From Takifugu bimaculatus (taxonomy: Eukaryota; Chordata; Actinopteri; Tetraodontiformes; Tetraodontidae), in the NCBI GenBank assembly GCA_004026145.2, contig CP034975.1, forward strand, positions 14,406,607-14,470,606: a stretch of DNA of 64,000 bases, in the 5' to 3' direction. The number at the start of each line of letters is the position of its first letter. Within the stretch, counting starts at the first letter, position 1. A program made the position numbers and the translations under genes. The notes beneath the pieces are model-generated. The model was not told the DNA's origin and did not search any database. It saw only the letters and a program-made list of their open reading frames with translations. Shown one piece after another: positions 50,468 to 61,300 of the stretch.

Positions 50468-51004
50468 AGATCTACAGTAGTGGCCAAAACTTTGGATAAA
50501 CCTTTTCATTCAATGCGCTTTCCTGACTGACTGACCTTCATCCCTTTAAGTAATGACGGCCACTCCTTTCGCTTTAATTAGCTGATTGGTTCTGGCCATG
50601 ACATGAACTCTAACTGTTGTCCAATAGGGCTGTCTGCTGACGTCTGCACAACACAACTGATGACACCAGCCCCATCAATAAGGCAGGAAATCCCCCTACA
50701 GAACCCTGACAGGACACGCCTCTGAAGTGAAACCCATTTCAGGTGTCTACCTCATGAAGCTCACTGAGAAAACACTAAGGGTTTGCAGCGCTATCAAAAA
50801 AGCAAAGGGTGGCTGCTTCGAAGAAACTAGAAGACAGGACATGTTTTCAGTTATTTCATACTTTTGTAAGTACATAATTCCACATGTGTTCATTCACAGT
50901 ATTGATGCCTTCAGTGAGACTCTACAATGTAAATAGTCATGGAAATAAAGAAATTACATTGAATGAGAAGGTGTTTCCAAACTTTTGGCCTGTACTGTAG
51001 ATCT
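50468..51004. mobile_element. Tc1/mariner-type short element with about 45-bp inverted ends
   Basis: The left end runs AGATCTACAGTAGTGGCCAA and on through AACTTTGGATAAACCTTTTC and ATTCAATG. The right end, read inward, gives AGATCTACAGTACAGGCCAA, then AAGTTTGGAAACACCTTCTC and ATTCAATG. The two agree over nearly 50 bases with few mismatches. The TACAGTA start and the ACTTTTGGCC motif are typical of a very common fish Tc1-like family. The 537-bp interior has lost any transposase domain. One residual open frame (MKPISGVYLMKLTEK, from 50727) is probably just family sequence. The TA target duplication is absorbed in the symmetrical AGATCTACAGTA ends. Confidence 0.8.
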
Positions 51005-54000
51005 CAGTACCTGTAAGGTAAACCCAAGAAAAAAACCCACTTCTTGTCCCGTCATTATTAATGTCTTATGGCCTGCATTGACTGACGCCATCACAAAGTA
51101 CCGGGTGCCGTGTCAGACAGCATTCCCATCAACACCGTCACTTCAGACAGCCCATGGACGACAGAAACTCTCTTTCAAAGCACTTAAAGATGAATCCTTC
51201 ACATTTCTACCCAAAGCTTTGAAGCAGCTCCTTAAATCACCAGACATTATCCAGAATAATGTGAAGTTCACTCATTCTTCGCCAGCGGTGAAGTCAGAGA
51301 GAGAGACTTCCCCCACCTCCCCTGACATAGATTAAATTTATTTCCCCAGCAGCGCAGGATCTCTCTGACGAGTGCCTTGCAGGATGACTCTGCAGAGCAT
51401 GACTTTCCTTCAACATGGCTCCACAGTAGTCAGACCACCAAAACCTCCTCTGATGCACTATTACACCGCCTGGAACTGGGAACCAGAGAAATCTAACAAT
51501 CATTAATACAATATGTCTGCTCTTGTCTTCATTAAGGAAACAGAAAGAAATAGGCTGCATGTCAGGAGCTTGTCGTTTAAAAAAAATGGGCTCCATTTAG
51601 AACTCTGCTTATATATATTAAACTGACAAATGAAGACAAATGAACAGCGACAGAGAGACAATTACAACTGTGGAGACAGGATTCTATATGAGAGCGATAT
51701 CTTGCTTTCATTGGGATGCTCTGACGGCGTAACTGAAAGTCACAGATCATTTACCACATCTCTATGTGAATGAGATCAAAGATACGCACAAAGATCGGCA
51801 GATCTGAAACGAAACAGCGCGTCTGCTCCAGCAGTAAGTTCTAGATGGAATAAATCACAAAAGAACTGCCCTTATGCCATTATTGGCAACAAAAACCACC
51901 TACTATTACCCCAGGCATCACTGACACGATGGCTCTACCACCTGAGGTCAAGGGCAATGAAGGATACGGCTCCTTCCCCTTGAAAAAACAGCACACTAAA
52001 AATAGCAGGACATCATGCAAACATGGCGACCACTTCGAGGCCTTAAAGAAGACTGAATCTCCCTTTAAGGCTCAGCATACACCTGATGAGGAAGCTGCGA
52101 GCGTGAGGGCAGCAAAGGTCGCGCCGCGTTCCCAGCTGCAGCGGTCTTGATGAAAAGTAATGGCCCGACACAAGGAGACAGCTGATTTGAATATTGGCAG
52201 GGAGGAAAGGTAGATCAACTTGACTGTAGGGCCCGTTGTTGTTGTTCTGCTGTGAAAGGAGAACATTAAACCATTGGCTTAAATTGTAAGCACTTTCTCA
52301 GAAGCTACGTTGTGATAGTGCTAACACTTTGAAGAGCCAGAACAATTCTAATTGTCTCTTTTAACTCTTTATTTAGGCCCGAGTGACAGTGAGTTAATGT
52401 TCAACACCTGCCTCTGCCTGTTGGTATGTTTATATGTCTATATGCCACGCAGCTTCCTCTCGTCTTCGTAAGACTACATACATTTCATCGGTGTTCCCGA
52501 TTCCTCAAAATAGACGCAGATGGTTGAGTTGCACGCTCGTGTCAGTTGAAAGGCAATGCAATCTGCATCTACTTCAAATGGAACCAAGCGGCTACGCACC
52601 CAGCAAGGCAGAAAAAGAAAGAAAGGAAAGAAAAGGCACTTTTTGTCATTGTTATGATGAATAAGCTTAGGGAATCATTGAGGATTTGGGCAGTTAGAAA
52701 GCTCAGCTATGAGATTGTTCTGAGGAATTTGTAAATCCATCTTAGCATGTCCTGCGTAGAAACACCGTTGTAATTGGGAATGCCATGACATATGAAAGCT
52801 GATATCAGAGCATCGGTGTACCTAAATGCATCTTCTCAGTTTATAAAGATTAAATTATTGTTTCTAACTCTGCCATCATATTACCTTTCCAGTCTATTAA
52901 TAGTGGCACTATGAGATTACGCTCTGACTGGTTAGCTGTAGAAATACTGTACATTTTATACATGCATAAAATAAAGACACTTTGGGACTGAAAAAAACAC
53001 CAGCCACACCAGAATAAGTTAGATGGTTAGCCTGGCACCCTTTAGATAAATCCTTCTTTGGATGTTCCTCAGGGTTTCTTTTTAGATCTTTTGCTATTCT
53101 TCTCGCATATTCCTGCACGCAGGCATGACGATGCCCTGAAGCCCACAATAAATTCCATTTCCGTTAAGGTACAGTGGGTCAATCTCTACATTAAATGACA
53201 CTAAAACAGATTCCTTGAGCTGCCTTGAACACATGGCAATGCACAAATGCCCACTATTTTGATAAGATGGCTGTAAACATCTGCCACACAGTGGGTGGCA
53301 AAAGGCAACACAATTTTACCCTTGTTTTCATGTTTGTATCTATAATCACCACTGAAAGAGATTTTGAGACATCCAGCCATCTAAAGTGTTTGAGATTAGC
53401 AGGCGCACGCTGATACACACGACCAAACACACCATCTTCTATATTTTGCTTGTGGGAGAGAATAAATAAGCCATTAGGAAGCTTTTCAAACAGGCTTTTG
53501 TAATGTCTTGGCTATCATGTTACACTGCCTAATCCAAACCGCATTTTGTGACGCGGATCCTCCCGCTGGAATATAACTCCCCAGAGCTGATAGCCAGGGA
53601 CTGCATTAGTATCCCAGTTATTAAGGACCGTCAGGACTTGGCAGACGGAAGCGTGTAAAAGAACAATGCATGGAAAACCCACAAATACCAGGACCTATTT
53701 CAGAAATCAACCACGTGAAACAAAGCACAGCTTTTCCCACATAAGGACTGAGGTTTTAGATCCATTGCTGACAGAGAATGGAATAACATTAGGAAGCCAA
53801 TTGCTATTAGCAAGAGTGCAGCTGGGCGACGAGCACGGCGTCGGGATTGGAAGTGCTGCAGTTCCGACACGCGAAGCATGCATGTGTTAAACTACCTCAC
53901 ATTTAAATTGAAGTGAATCCTCTTTGAGTTCTTAACTGCTCTGCTATGATGAAGTCGGAATGGGCTCATAACCCCCCTGGAAGCACCTGCTGCAATAGCT

Positions 54001-57000
54001 GCTCTATCACCATTACCAGACCACAACCCTAATGGCTGCTACGCTACATCATTATGAAATTATCCCCAACATTAATGTGGTCACAACTTCGCCATTGAGT
54101 ACAATGTCAGCAATCCAGCCGATCCAGACGACGGTGCAGCCCGTCAGGTCCTGCGGCCGGCGGAAAGTGGCGTTTTTAGCCGTAGACTTCTAACTGTCTG
54201 GCCCAGCTCGGGTCTCCTGGTCAGTGGCACGTGCACACAGCTCCAATCACAGGGAGTGTCTTTGCCAGGGTTGCACCGTATGTCACTAGTCACTGTTTAC
54301 AGAGCTCAGGTAAGATGTGACGTCTGATCTGGAAAGATCCAATTTCGAGGCTGCCGACAGGGCTTGGCTCACCGCTCTGCTCATTCCCTCGGCATTCACT
54401 TTGAGAAATTGGAGAAATAGGTAAAGTGCATTTTGTTTACTTCTACTCCGCTGCCCACGGGATTGGCTGAAAGAAGATGTAATTGATGCATTTAAGTGGT
54501 TTCAGATTGGTTTTAACGAGTTGATCCACTGCACCGACGTGTGACAGTTTATGCTGAGCCTACAGCTAGCATCATATTACCGCTGCTGCTAAAGATGCTT
54601 CCAGGTGCCAACTGTCTCCATCACACAGGCTCCGATTAATGCTCCTTCTGGGCGCCTGCCAGGGTTCAGTCGTCTCTAAAAGGAAACCCCCAGTATTTGC
54701 TGTTGTCTACTCCATGAGGATCGTGCGCTAATTTAGCATTTGTGCAGCACAACTGACAAAAACAGGCTGAAAATTCACAAAAGACTATTTATTTTCCAGA
54801 ACTCTGAACAAGATTCCCTGCATCATTTTCTAATTACAGCAATCTTTTGAGAAAATGAAAACAGCAACACAATTAGATTAGTTCATTCTATAAGCTATTC
54901 AATAATTATTATAATGATTAGACGCCAATACATTCATGAAACAGTGTAATTTCTTTTAAAAGATAGTGCTAAAGAATATAAACCTCACAAACATCCATTA
55001 ATGGTCACGATGGGAACGTAGCACATGTAAGGCTGGTTCTACATACTTCAATCTGACGTCACCCTCCTTGTTGCCTTTTGCTGCCTAGTGAGACTGAACT
55101 TCTTGCTTTGTGTTTCTGTTCTCCGCCTCGTTTCCTCCCAGCGTATCTCGTGTTGTTCCAGTGCAGGAAAAAGGGAAATAATATAAGCAAAACTATTGAC
55201 AACACATAAAAGGCCAGAATGGAATCAGGACTCTTGCATTTCGAACCATCTGCTGCTCCAGTCAACAGTCAAATGCAAACATTCCCAAATGCCCGTGCGA
55301 ATACTGCAGCACACAAGGTCACGCCATTGACACAGGCACGTGCACAATCAATACGAGAGTCAGTGTGATGGCATGGGGGAATGCACAGGACTCAGATGTA
55401 ACATTTGCAGGAGCCTCTTTAAATCTAATCCGGCCCACTTGACCCATCTCTTCGACAACATGGATCATTTTAAATTCCGATCTTGGCAGATTGACGCGAA
55501 AAAAGCTTCTCTCTAACTTCACCGTGCCCTCCCTGTGCACGTACTCCAAGCACTCATGCAGCAGCAAGGTCACCTGGTGCCCTCCCTCCTTTAGCAAGAC
55601 TGGCAAATGCTGCAAGGGAAAGAAATGGCTGCAGTTCTGTACATCTGGAAATCTCTGATCAAGCCCAAATGTGTTTAAACATTCATATGCAATCATCAGT
55701 TTGTGGTAAATTAGCTTTTAAAAGAGAAGCAGTCAGACAGCCCAGGGAATTGCGCTTTGCCCTACTTGATTTTGAAAAATTCAACAAATTAAATTTGATT
55801 CTGAGAGTTTTTGAGTTTGTTTCTCCTTTTGAGACGTGCAAAAGGAGCCAGATGGCTATTTATGGATTTATATAAGGTGCCATGTATGTCAATAATGGTG
55901 CCAGCGGGAATTTCTTTCTTTTATTTGATCGGCTATCATCCTAAATGTCTGGTGTTTCCAACCTGCACCGGCATGACTGGGATACTGTTGGAGTTTCGTA
56001 CTCAATTCCAGAGAGTGAAGTTCACAGCAACTTCCAGCATCCCTGTTTCATGTTGTTGAAACGCTTGCTTTCATCTCCTCCATTCACCGTCACATTGACA
56101 TGCACCACGGTCCATCACGAATTCAGGTTTCTTTTCATGTTTAATCTCAAGTCAGTCAGCGTTTGTGCGCACCTTTTTAATACTGAATACATGAATAAAT
56201 TACATTTTTGCACTGTGTCAACCGCAAAGCTGTGAACACATGAATGTACACTACATCACAAAGGTTGTCTCTATTTTTCAGTTACAGGAAAAGCCTCATA
56301 AAGCCAATTATATTTCGAAATTACTGGACGGGAAGGTTGCTTTTGCTACAAGTCTGTCAAAGACAACAAAAAACAGGCCAACTGGAGGCTTTTTTATCAC
56401 AATCTGAGGTTATTGACTGTAATTTCAGGCAGATAATGTAATGAATTCATGTCATACACAATAAACCCATTTGATGATCAATTAGAAGTTTAAGTGTGCA
56501 AAATGACTGCTGAATACTGCTTTGCTGGGGCTATATCGCTAAGTAGCTGCCCCTTCCGGATTAATTCCTAATAATCCTGCACGCCGCATCGAGATATGTG
56601 TCAGTTAATTAGATTACAGAATTCATCCAATTGGTGATGCAATCCATAGACCAGCCAGGGGACAGCAAATTAGCTGACATATTATTTGATGATAATCTTT
56701 TTACTGTGAGGACGGGTGACAGATAAGTCACCTAAAATCCTCTCAGACATGTTTCTCTTCATCCGGAATGTTTATTGTCCGAGTCAATATCGTAGAAAAA
56801 AGCCTAAATCCCTCCATCGTTAAATCACCAGGAAAGAGCAGATATGCGCCAGAGACTGTGTTAAGCTCATTGTGTGTATAATAATGTGCTATAACGTGCT
56901 GCACATGTTGTGTGGGAACAAAACTCATGGTAAATAAGCCAGGCCCACAGAAGAGTAGAACTGGTGGGCGGCAGCAAGAATAAGCAGTGGGAAAAGGTGA

Positions 57001-57969
57001 CAAAGTGCCCTCATTTATCAAGGCTGTCAATTTGTGGTTACAAAGCCTTGAAAATTCGATTAAATCCAATTAACACTGAAACTATAACTGAAACGCATAT
57101 AGATACAGATTTATTTTGATCTGGGAGGGCTAAACTACCCCCCTGCTGCTGCGCACGTGGCAGCCACCTGCATCCAAAAGGAAGCACACATTCATCTGAA
57201 GGACTGCCGCTCCTTCCAAGGTCACATGCAATGATACATTTAGTGGAACGGAGAAAACACTATATACACACAAACCCCCATGTGTGTGTGCTCCTCTCAC
57301 TCCTGTGCAGCCAAGACTGGTCCTCTCCACTAAACTGACTTCACTTCTGAACCATTCCACTCAGCAGAGTGAGAGATGGCCGAGTCGGTCCGGCACTATT
57401 ACAGTGTAATTGGCCTTTTAAAGAGGGGCTCCACCATGTGAAACCGTGTAACTGAGAGTGATACTCCCTTTGCTCCATTTGCGTTTTTGTTCACCTTTTC
57501 TCTGGTTCCTCGCCTCAGCAGCTACTCTCAATGTGTGTCTGACTCAACTCTATGTTCCTCATGACTATTCTTCCCTGTGACTCCTCGGAAACCCTATAAG
57601 TGTCGCCGTGTACGTTGGCCAGTGGCAGCGGATGCTTCATTTTTCAAGACGGTAGAGAGATAAAGCAGCTGCGGCGGCACGTTCAGACATTAAACTGTGC
57701 GATGAGACAACAGTGAAATAAGAAGTGGAACCTGAGAGAGAGCATTGTATAAAGATGATAACACTTATCCACACCTGACATTAAAAAAGAAGGATTGCCC
57801 GTAATTTTTGATGGTTTTTCACATACTAGCATATAGGTCCTCCACCTATGGGAAAGAAGGGGACCATTAGTCCTTTAAGGGCCCCCAGAACAAGTAAATG
57901 ATGACGCGTGGCATCTGACAGCGACATATGTGTCATCGTCGACTTGCTGAAGTTTAAAAGGTATAGTTT
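51005..57969. other. Plain intron with one weak exon-like frame
   Basis: No element was recognised apart from a purine-rich AAAG/GAAA patch at 52604-52637. The minus-strand frame at 55319-55696 looks partly protein-like and has an acceptor-like CCCTTGCAG at 55610-55618, but only a weak donor (see findings). Confidence 0.45.
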
Positions 57970-58014
<45 letters not shown>

Positions 58015-58110
58015 CTGTATATACACATACATACATACATATATACACACACACATATATATATACACATATATATACATATATACACACACATACATAT
58101 ATACATATGT
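57970..58110. repeat. Compound CA / TA / ATAC microsatellite
   Basis: A CA tract (57970-57996) passes into TA (to about 58013). A degenerate mix of ATAC, CATA and TATA units follows to about 58108. Frames over it give threonine/histidine or isoleucine/tyrosine strings and are not genes. Confidence 0.96.
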
Positions 58111-58293
58111 ACCATATATGAGGCATCAAAGCAGCCCTCTTAGTGTGGGGAGAGAGCTGTAAAAGGCAACATGAAAAAAGAAGAAACGGGAGGGATTTGG
58201 GGTGGAGGTGTCAAATACATCCGCACATCAGCACATCATTTGGTTTGGAGAGACAGGAGGCCTCTGGGGGATCAATATCAAAAGTGTGCTGCA

Positions 58294-58295
<2 letters not shown>

Positions 58296-58383
<88 letters not shown>
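58296..58383. repeat. Long GT microsatellite (about 44 units)
   Basis: An uninterrupted GT tract of about 88 bp, the longest pure dinucleotide array in the window. Purity and length make it likely to be highly variable between individuals. All frames across it are artefacts (CVCV or HTHT strings). Confidence 0.98.
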
Positions 58384-58385
<2 letters not shown>

Positions 58386-61300
58386 GACAGAACAAAAATC
58401 TGCGAGAAAAAAAATGCACCAGTGAGAGAGTAATGAGAGTGTGGCGTGCCATGCGAGCAGGCGCTGGTACTTCTGTCCATGATGCAGTGGAAAGAGGCGT
58501 CGCGGAGAAGAAGAAGTCAATTCTCCAAAGAGAAGGGCCTCGGGCTAAAGAGGAGGAGGAGATGGCGGAGGAATGGCATCTTAAATGCTATATATCATCT
58601 GAAAAAGAAACCTCCTGCCAGCACAGCCTAGTACAGCTGTGCAGCAACAGCAACAGCAGACGTGATGTGGATCTGAGGGAGATGCGCAGGGAACTCGCTG
58701 GACAAGGTGCACGGCAGGGTGCACGTGAACTCGCAGTGTGGCAGTGGACTCAAATGGGCCAAATTAAGGCCACGCCTTTGCTGCCTACTGGCACTGGTGG
58801 AAAGTTCCTCCAAACTTTGTTCTTTGTGATCTATGTTTATTTAAATGGGGGCAATAGAATTTCATTCAAAAAAATGATTTCACAGGGATGTAAAAAAGCC
58901 AGAATTAGCCAAAAGGCTAGTTTTCATGTGCAGTCACTAAAACACATTTACAAGGGGAAAACATGGTTAGACACCTGACACGGCACCAATACAACAAACA
59001 ACATACTCACAGCAAATGGCAGCACAGAGCCCACAACACCCACACAACACAATACAAGATAAACATTCAAACACTTACTGTACAATTAAGACATCTTTGA
59101 ATTTTTTGGTGAAGGCCTTAAATGTTGTGAGCACTTTAAGCACTTGCTGCAGCCTTATTTGCTACATTACATTGAATCAAGGGACGCACTCTGATTTGTT
59201 CATTATGAAACAGGGTGTAACTGTCATCGTGCCACAGCACAGAACATGGGATTTTCGGTGTCAATAATGGCCAGATTTTAGAAGAAATCCAACTACGAAT
59301 GCTTTTTAAAAGCCTGGGATCATCCTTAGATTGAAAAAAAATAATCTTTTACTTTATTTGGAAAATGTCAAACACTCTAAATGCATTCATGCATCACTTC
59401 CCCACTTTGTTTTGCCAAAGAAGCATCAACCTGACCATTAGCCAAAGATGGGAGCATCTAGCATTACTGCTATTAAATAAGGAAACAAGACGCCATTTTC
59501 CCATCCCTCTAAAAGCTTGGCGAGTCCCATAGGGGGCTACCTTATGAAGTACTCTGTTTATCAGGCTCCTTTGTGTGGCCCGATCATACACACAGTGGAG
59601 AGGGTTTGTCTCCTCTAATCTTCTTAGGCTGGATTTTCTTGCTCGCAGCCATGTTGGGAACCTATGCGCACTGTAATATAGGATATGCCAAGTCTCCTCT
59701 CTTAAGCCAGAGAAGCAGCACAGCTAAATATGATCACGCTAGGTCGTTTTTGTTTTTTTCCCCTCTGTTTAAGACAGCAACCATGTGAAGTGGAGCCGGT
59801 TTCCACACCATAGATGCAACTGGCAGAGCCACTGTGTATCTGATGCAGTCTCAGATAAAGATAACGATCTGCAAGCAAAGATAGGCAGACAGGGCTGGTT
59901 GCAAGGTCAAAGACAAAGATTGCACAAGCACACACACCTGGGTGCGCAACACCCCCACCAAACACATCACACTGGCCATTCATTTAGCTATGTGTGTAGC
60001 TCATAGAACTTCCTGTCACGGCAAGCAGATGAAGAAGCATTGGATGGGGGAAATCTGCCCCTCAGCAAAACACATGCATGATTATATCTGTAGAGGCAGA
60101 CATATGAGGGGAGCAGACCCAGAGACACTCCAGCCCCACTTCTCCGAGCATCAGAGAGCAGTAATGCATTTATATCTGAAATATTAAAGCTTCTGCATTA
60201 GTCTGTCTTCCCTCTCCCTGGGGTGCCAGTGGAGGCTGTCGCTGAGCTCCCTGGGAAAAAAACAACAAGGGAAACCAGCTCTTCACCTTCGCCTTGTCAA
60301 CAGGCCAGGACCAGCTATCTTTCCCACCTCTTTCATAATGACCAATTTATTTTCTGTCTTGGAATGGCTGATTTAGTCATCTTTCCTGGCTCCTTTGCCT
60401 CTCTGAGCTGAAATCTTGCAAAAATCTTTAAAAAGCTCAGCAATGTCAAATACATCCCATTTATTTGTAGTAGTTGAACAGTAAACAAACCATAATGCTG
60501 GTTCAGTAAGACAAAGTTGTTTCTTAATCTGGCTTTTGCTGCATCTTAAATGTGAATTATTACGACTATTATTATTAATTTTATGATGTTATGCTGTTGT
60601 TATAAATAGTAGTGATGCAGTATTGTTGTTCGTTTACAAGATCTTACTACGACTGCTTGAGCTGTGATATTCTGATGAATAGACGAATCTCTTACAGCTT
60701 TCTTCCTTATACTTCTCACAACTGTGGGGGACCCATTAAAGCCTTGAAGCCCTACACCTCCTCTCGCTGTTCTGTTGGCACCTCATGAAGGTGGTGGCTG
60801 CCCTCTCGTCTTTATCTAGGCCACCAGATCCACAGCTGGACCCATCTGGCCTTACTATATCTACTCTAGATCTCAAGCACATGCACATGTAGGCATGCAT
60901 GATACTTACACCCCTGCCCCCATACCACACACACACACACACCAGCTGTTGTGGATTATAGAAGAACAAGCGAGGAGTCTATTTTCTAACATGTTAAGAC
61001 CAGTGTTTGATGGTGTTACCCTGAATGTGACCCAACAGAAAAGAACCAGATTTCCTCCTATTAATACACATCACAGTGCTGGGCGCTAGTCTTAAACGTA
61101 CATGGGGATGGAACTAGCAGGGGAGCTATTATCTAAATAGACTCCACCGTCTTGTAAGACTAAAAGCAGATGATGAGTGTGCTGCAGGATAGGCCGGTTG
61201 TGGTCCAAAATCCAAATCATCCAGGCCATAAATTATGCTTTGTGCTTGGTTTCCTAATCACATCAAAACTCAGCATGACAACACAGAGAATCGTTTAAGT

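Noticed and set aside
57375..57415. tRNA-like A-box phrase (GATGGCCGAGTCGGTCCGGC), similar to Leu/Ser tRNA starts
   Set aside because: No B-box, no anticodon arm and no acceptor-stem pairing follow at the right distance.
58143..58520. Overlapping frames of CVCV and HTHT repeats on both strands
   Set aside because: They are translations of the GT microsatellite only.
58433..58978. 181-codon plus-strand frame with an E/K-rich segment
   Set aside because: It begins beside the GT array, its charged segment comes from a GAGGAG-rich patch, and it lacks any domain.
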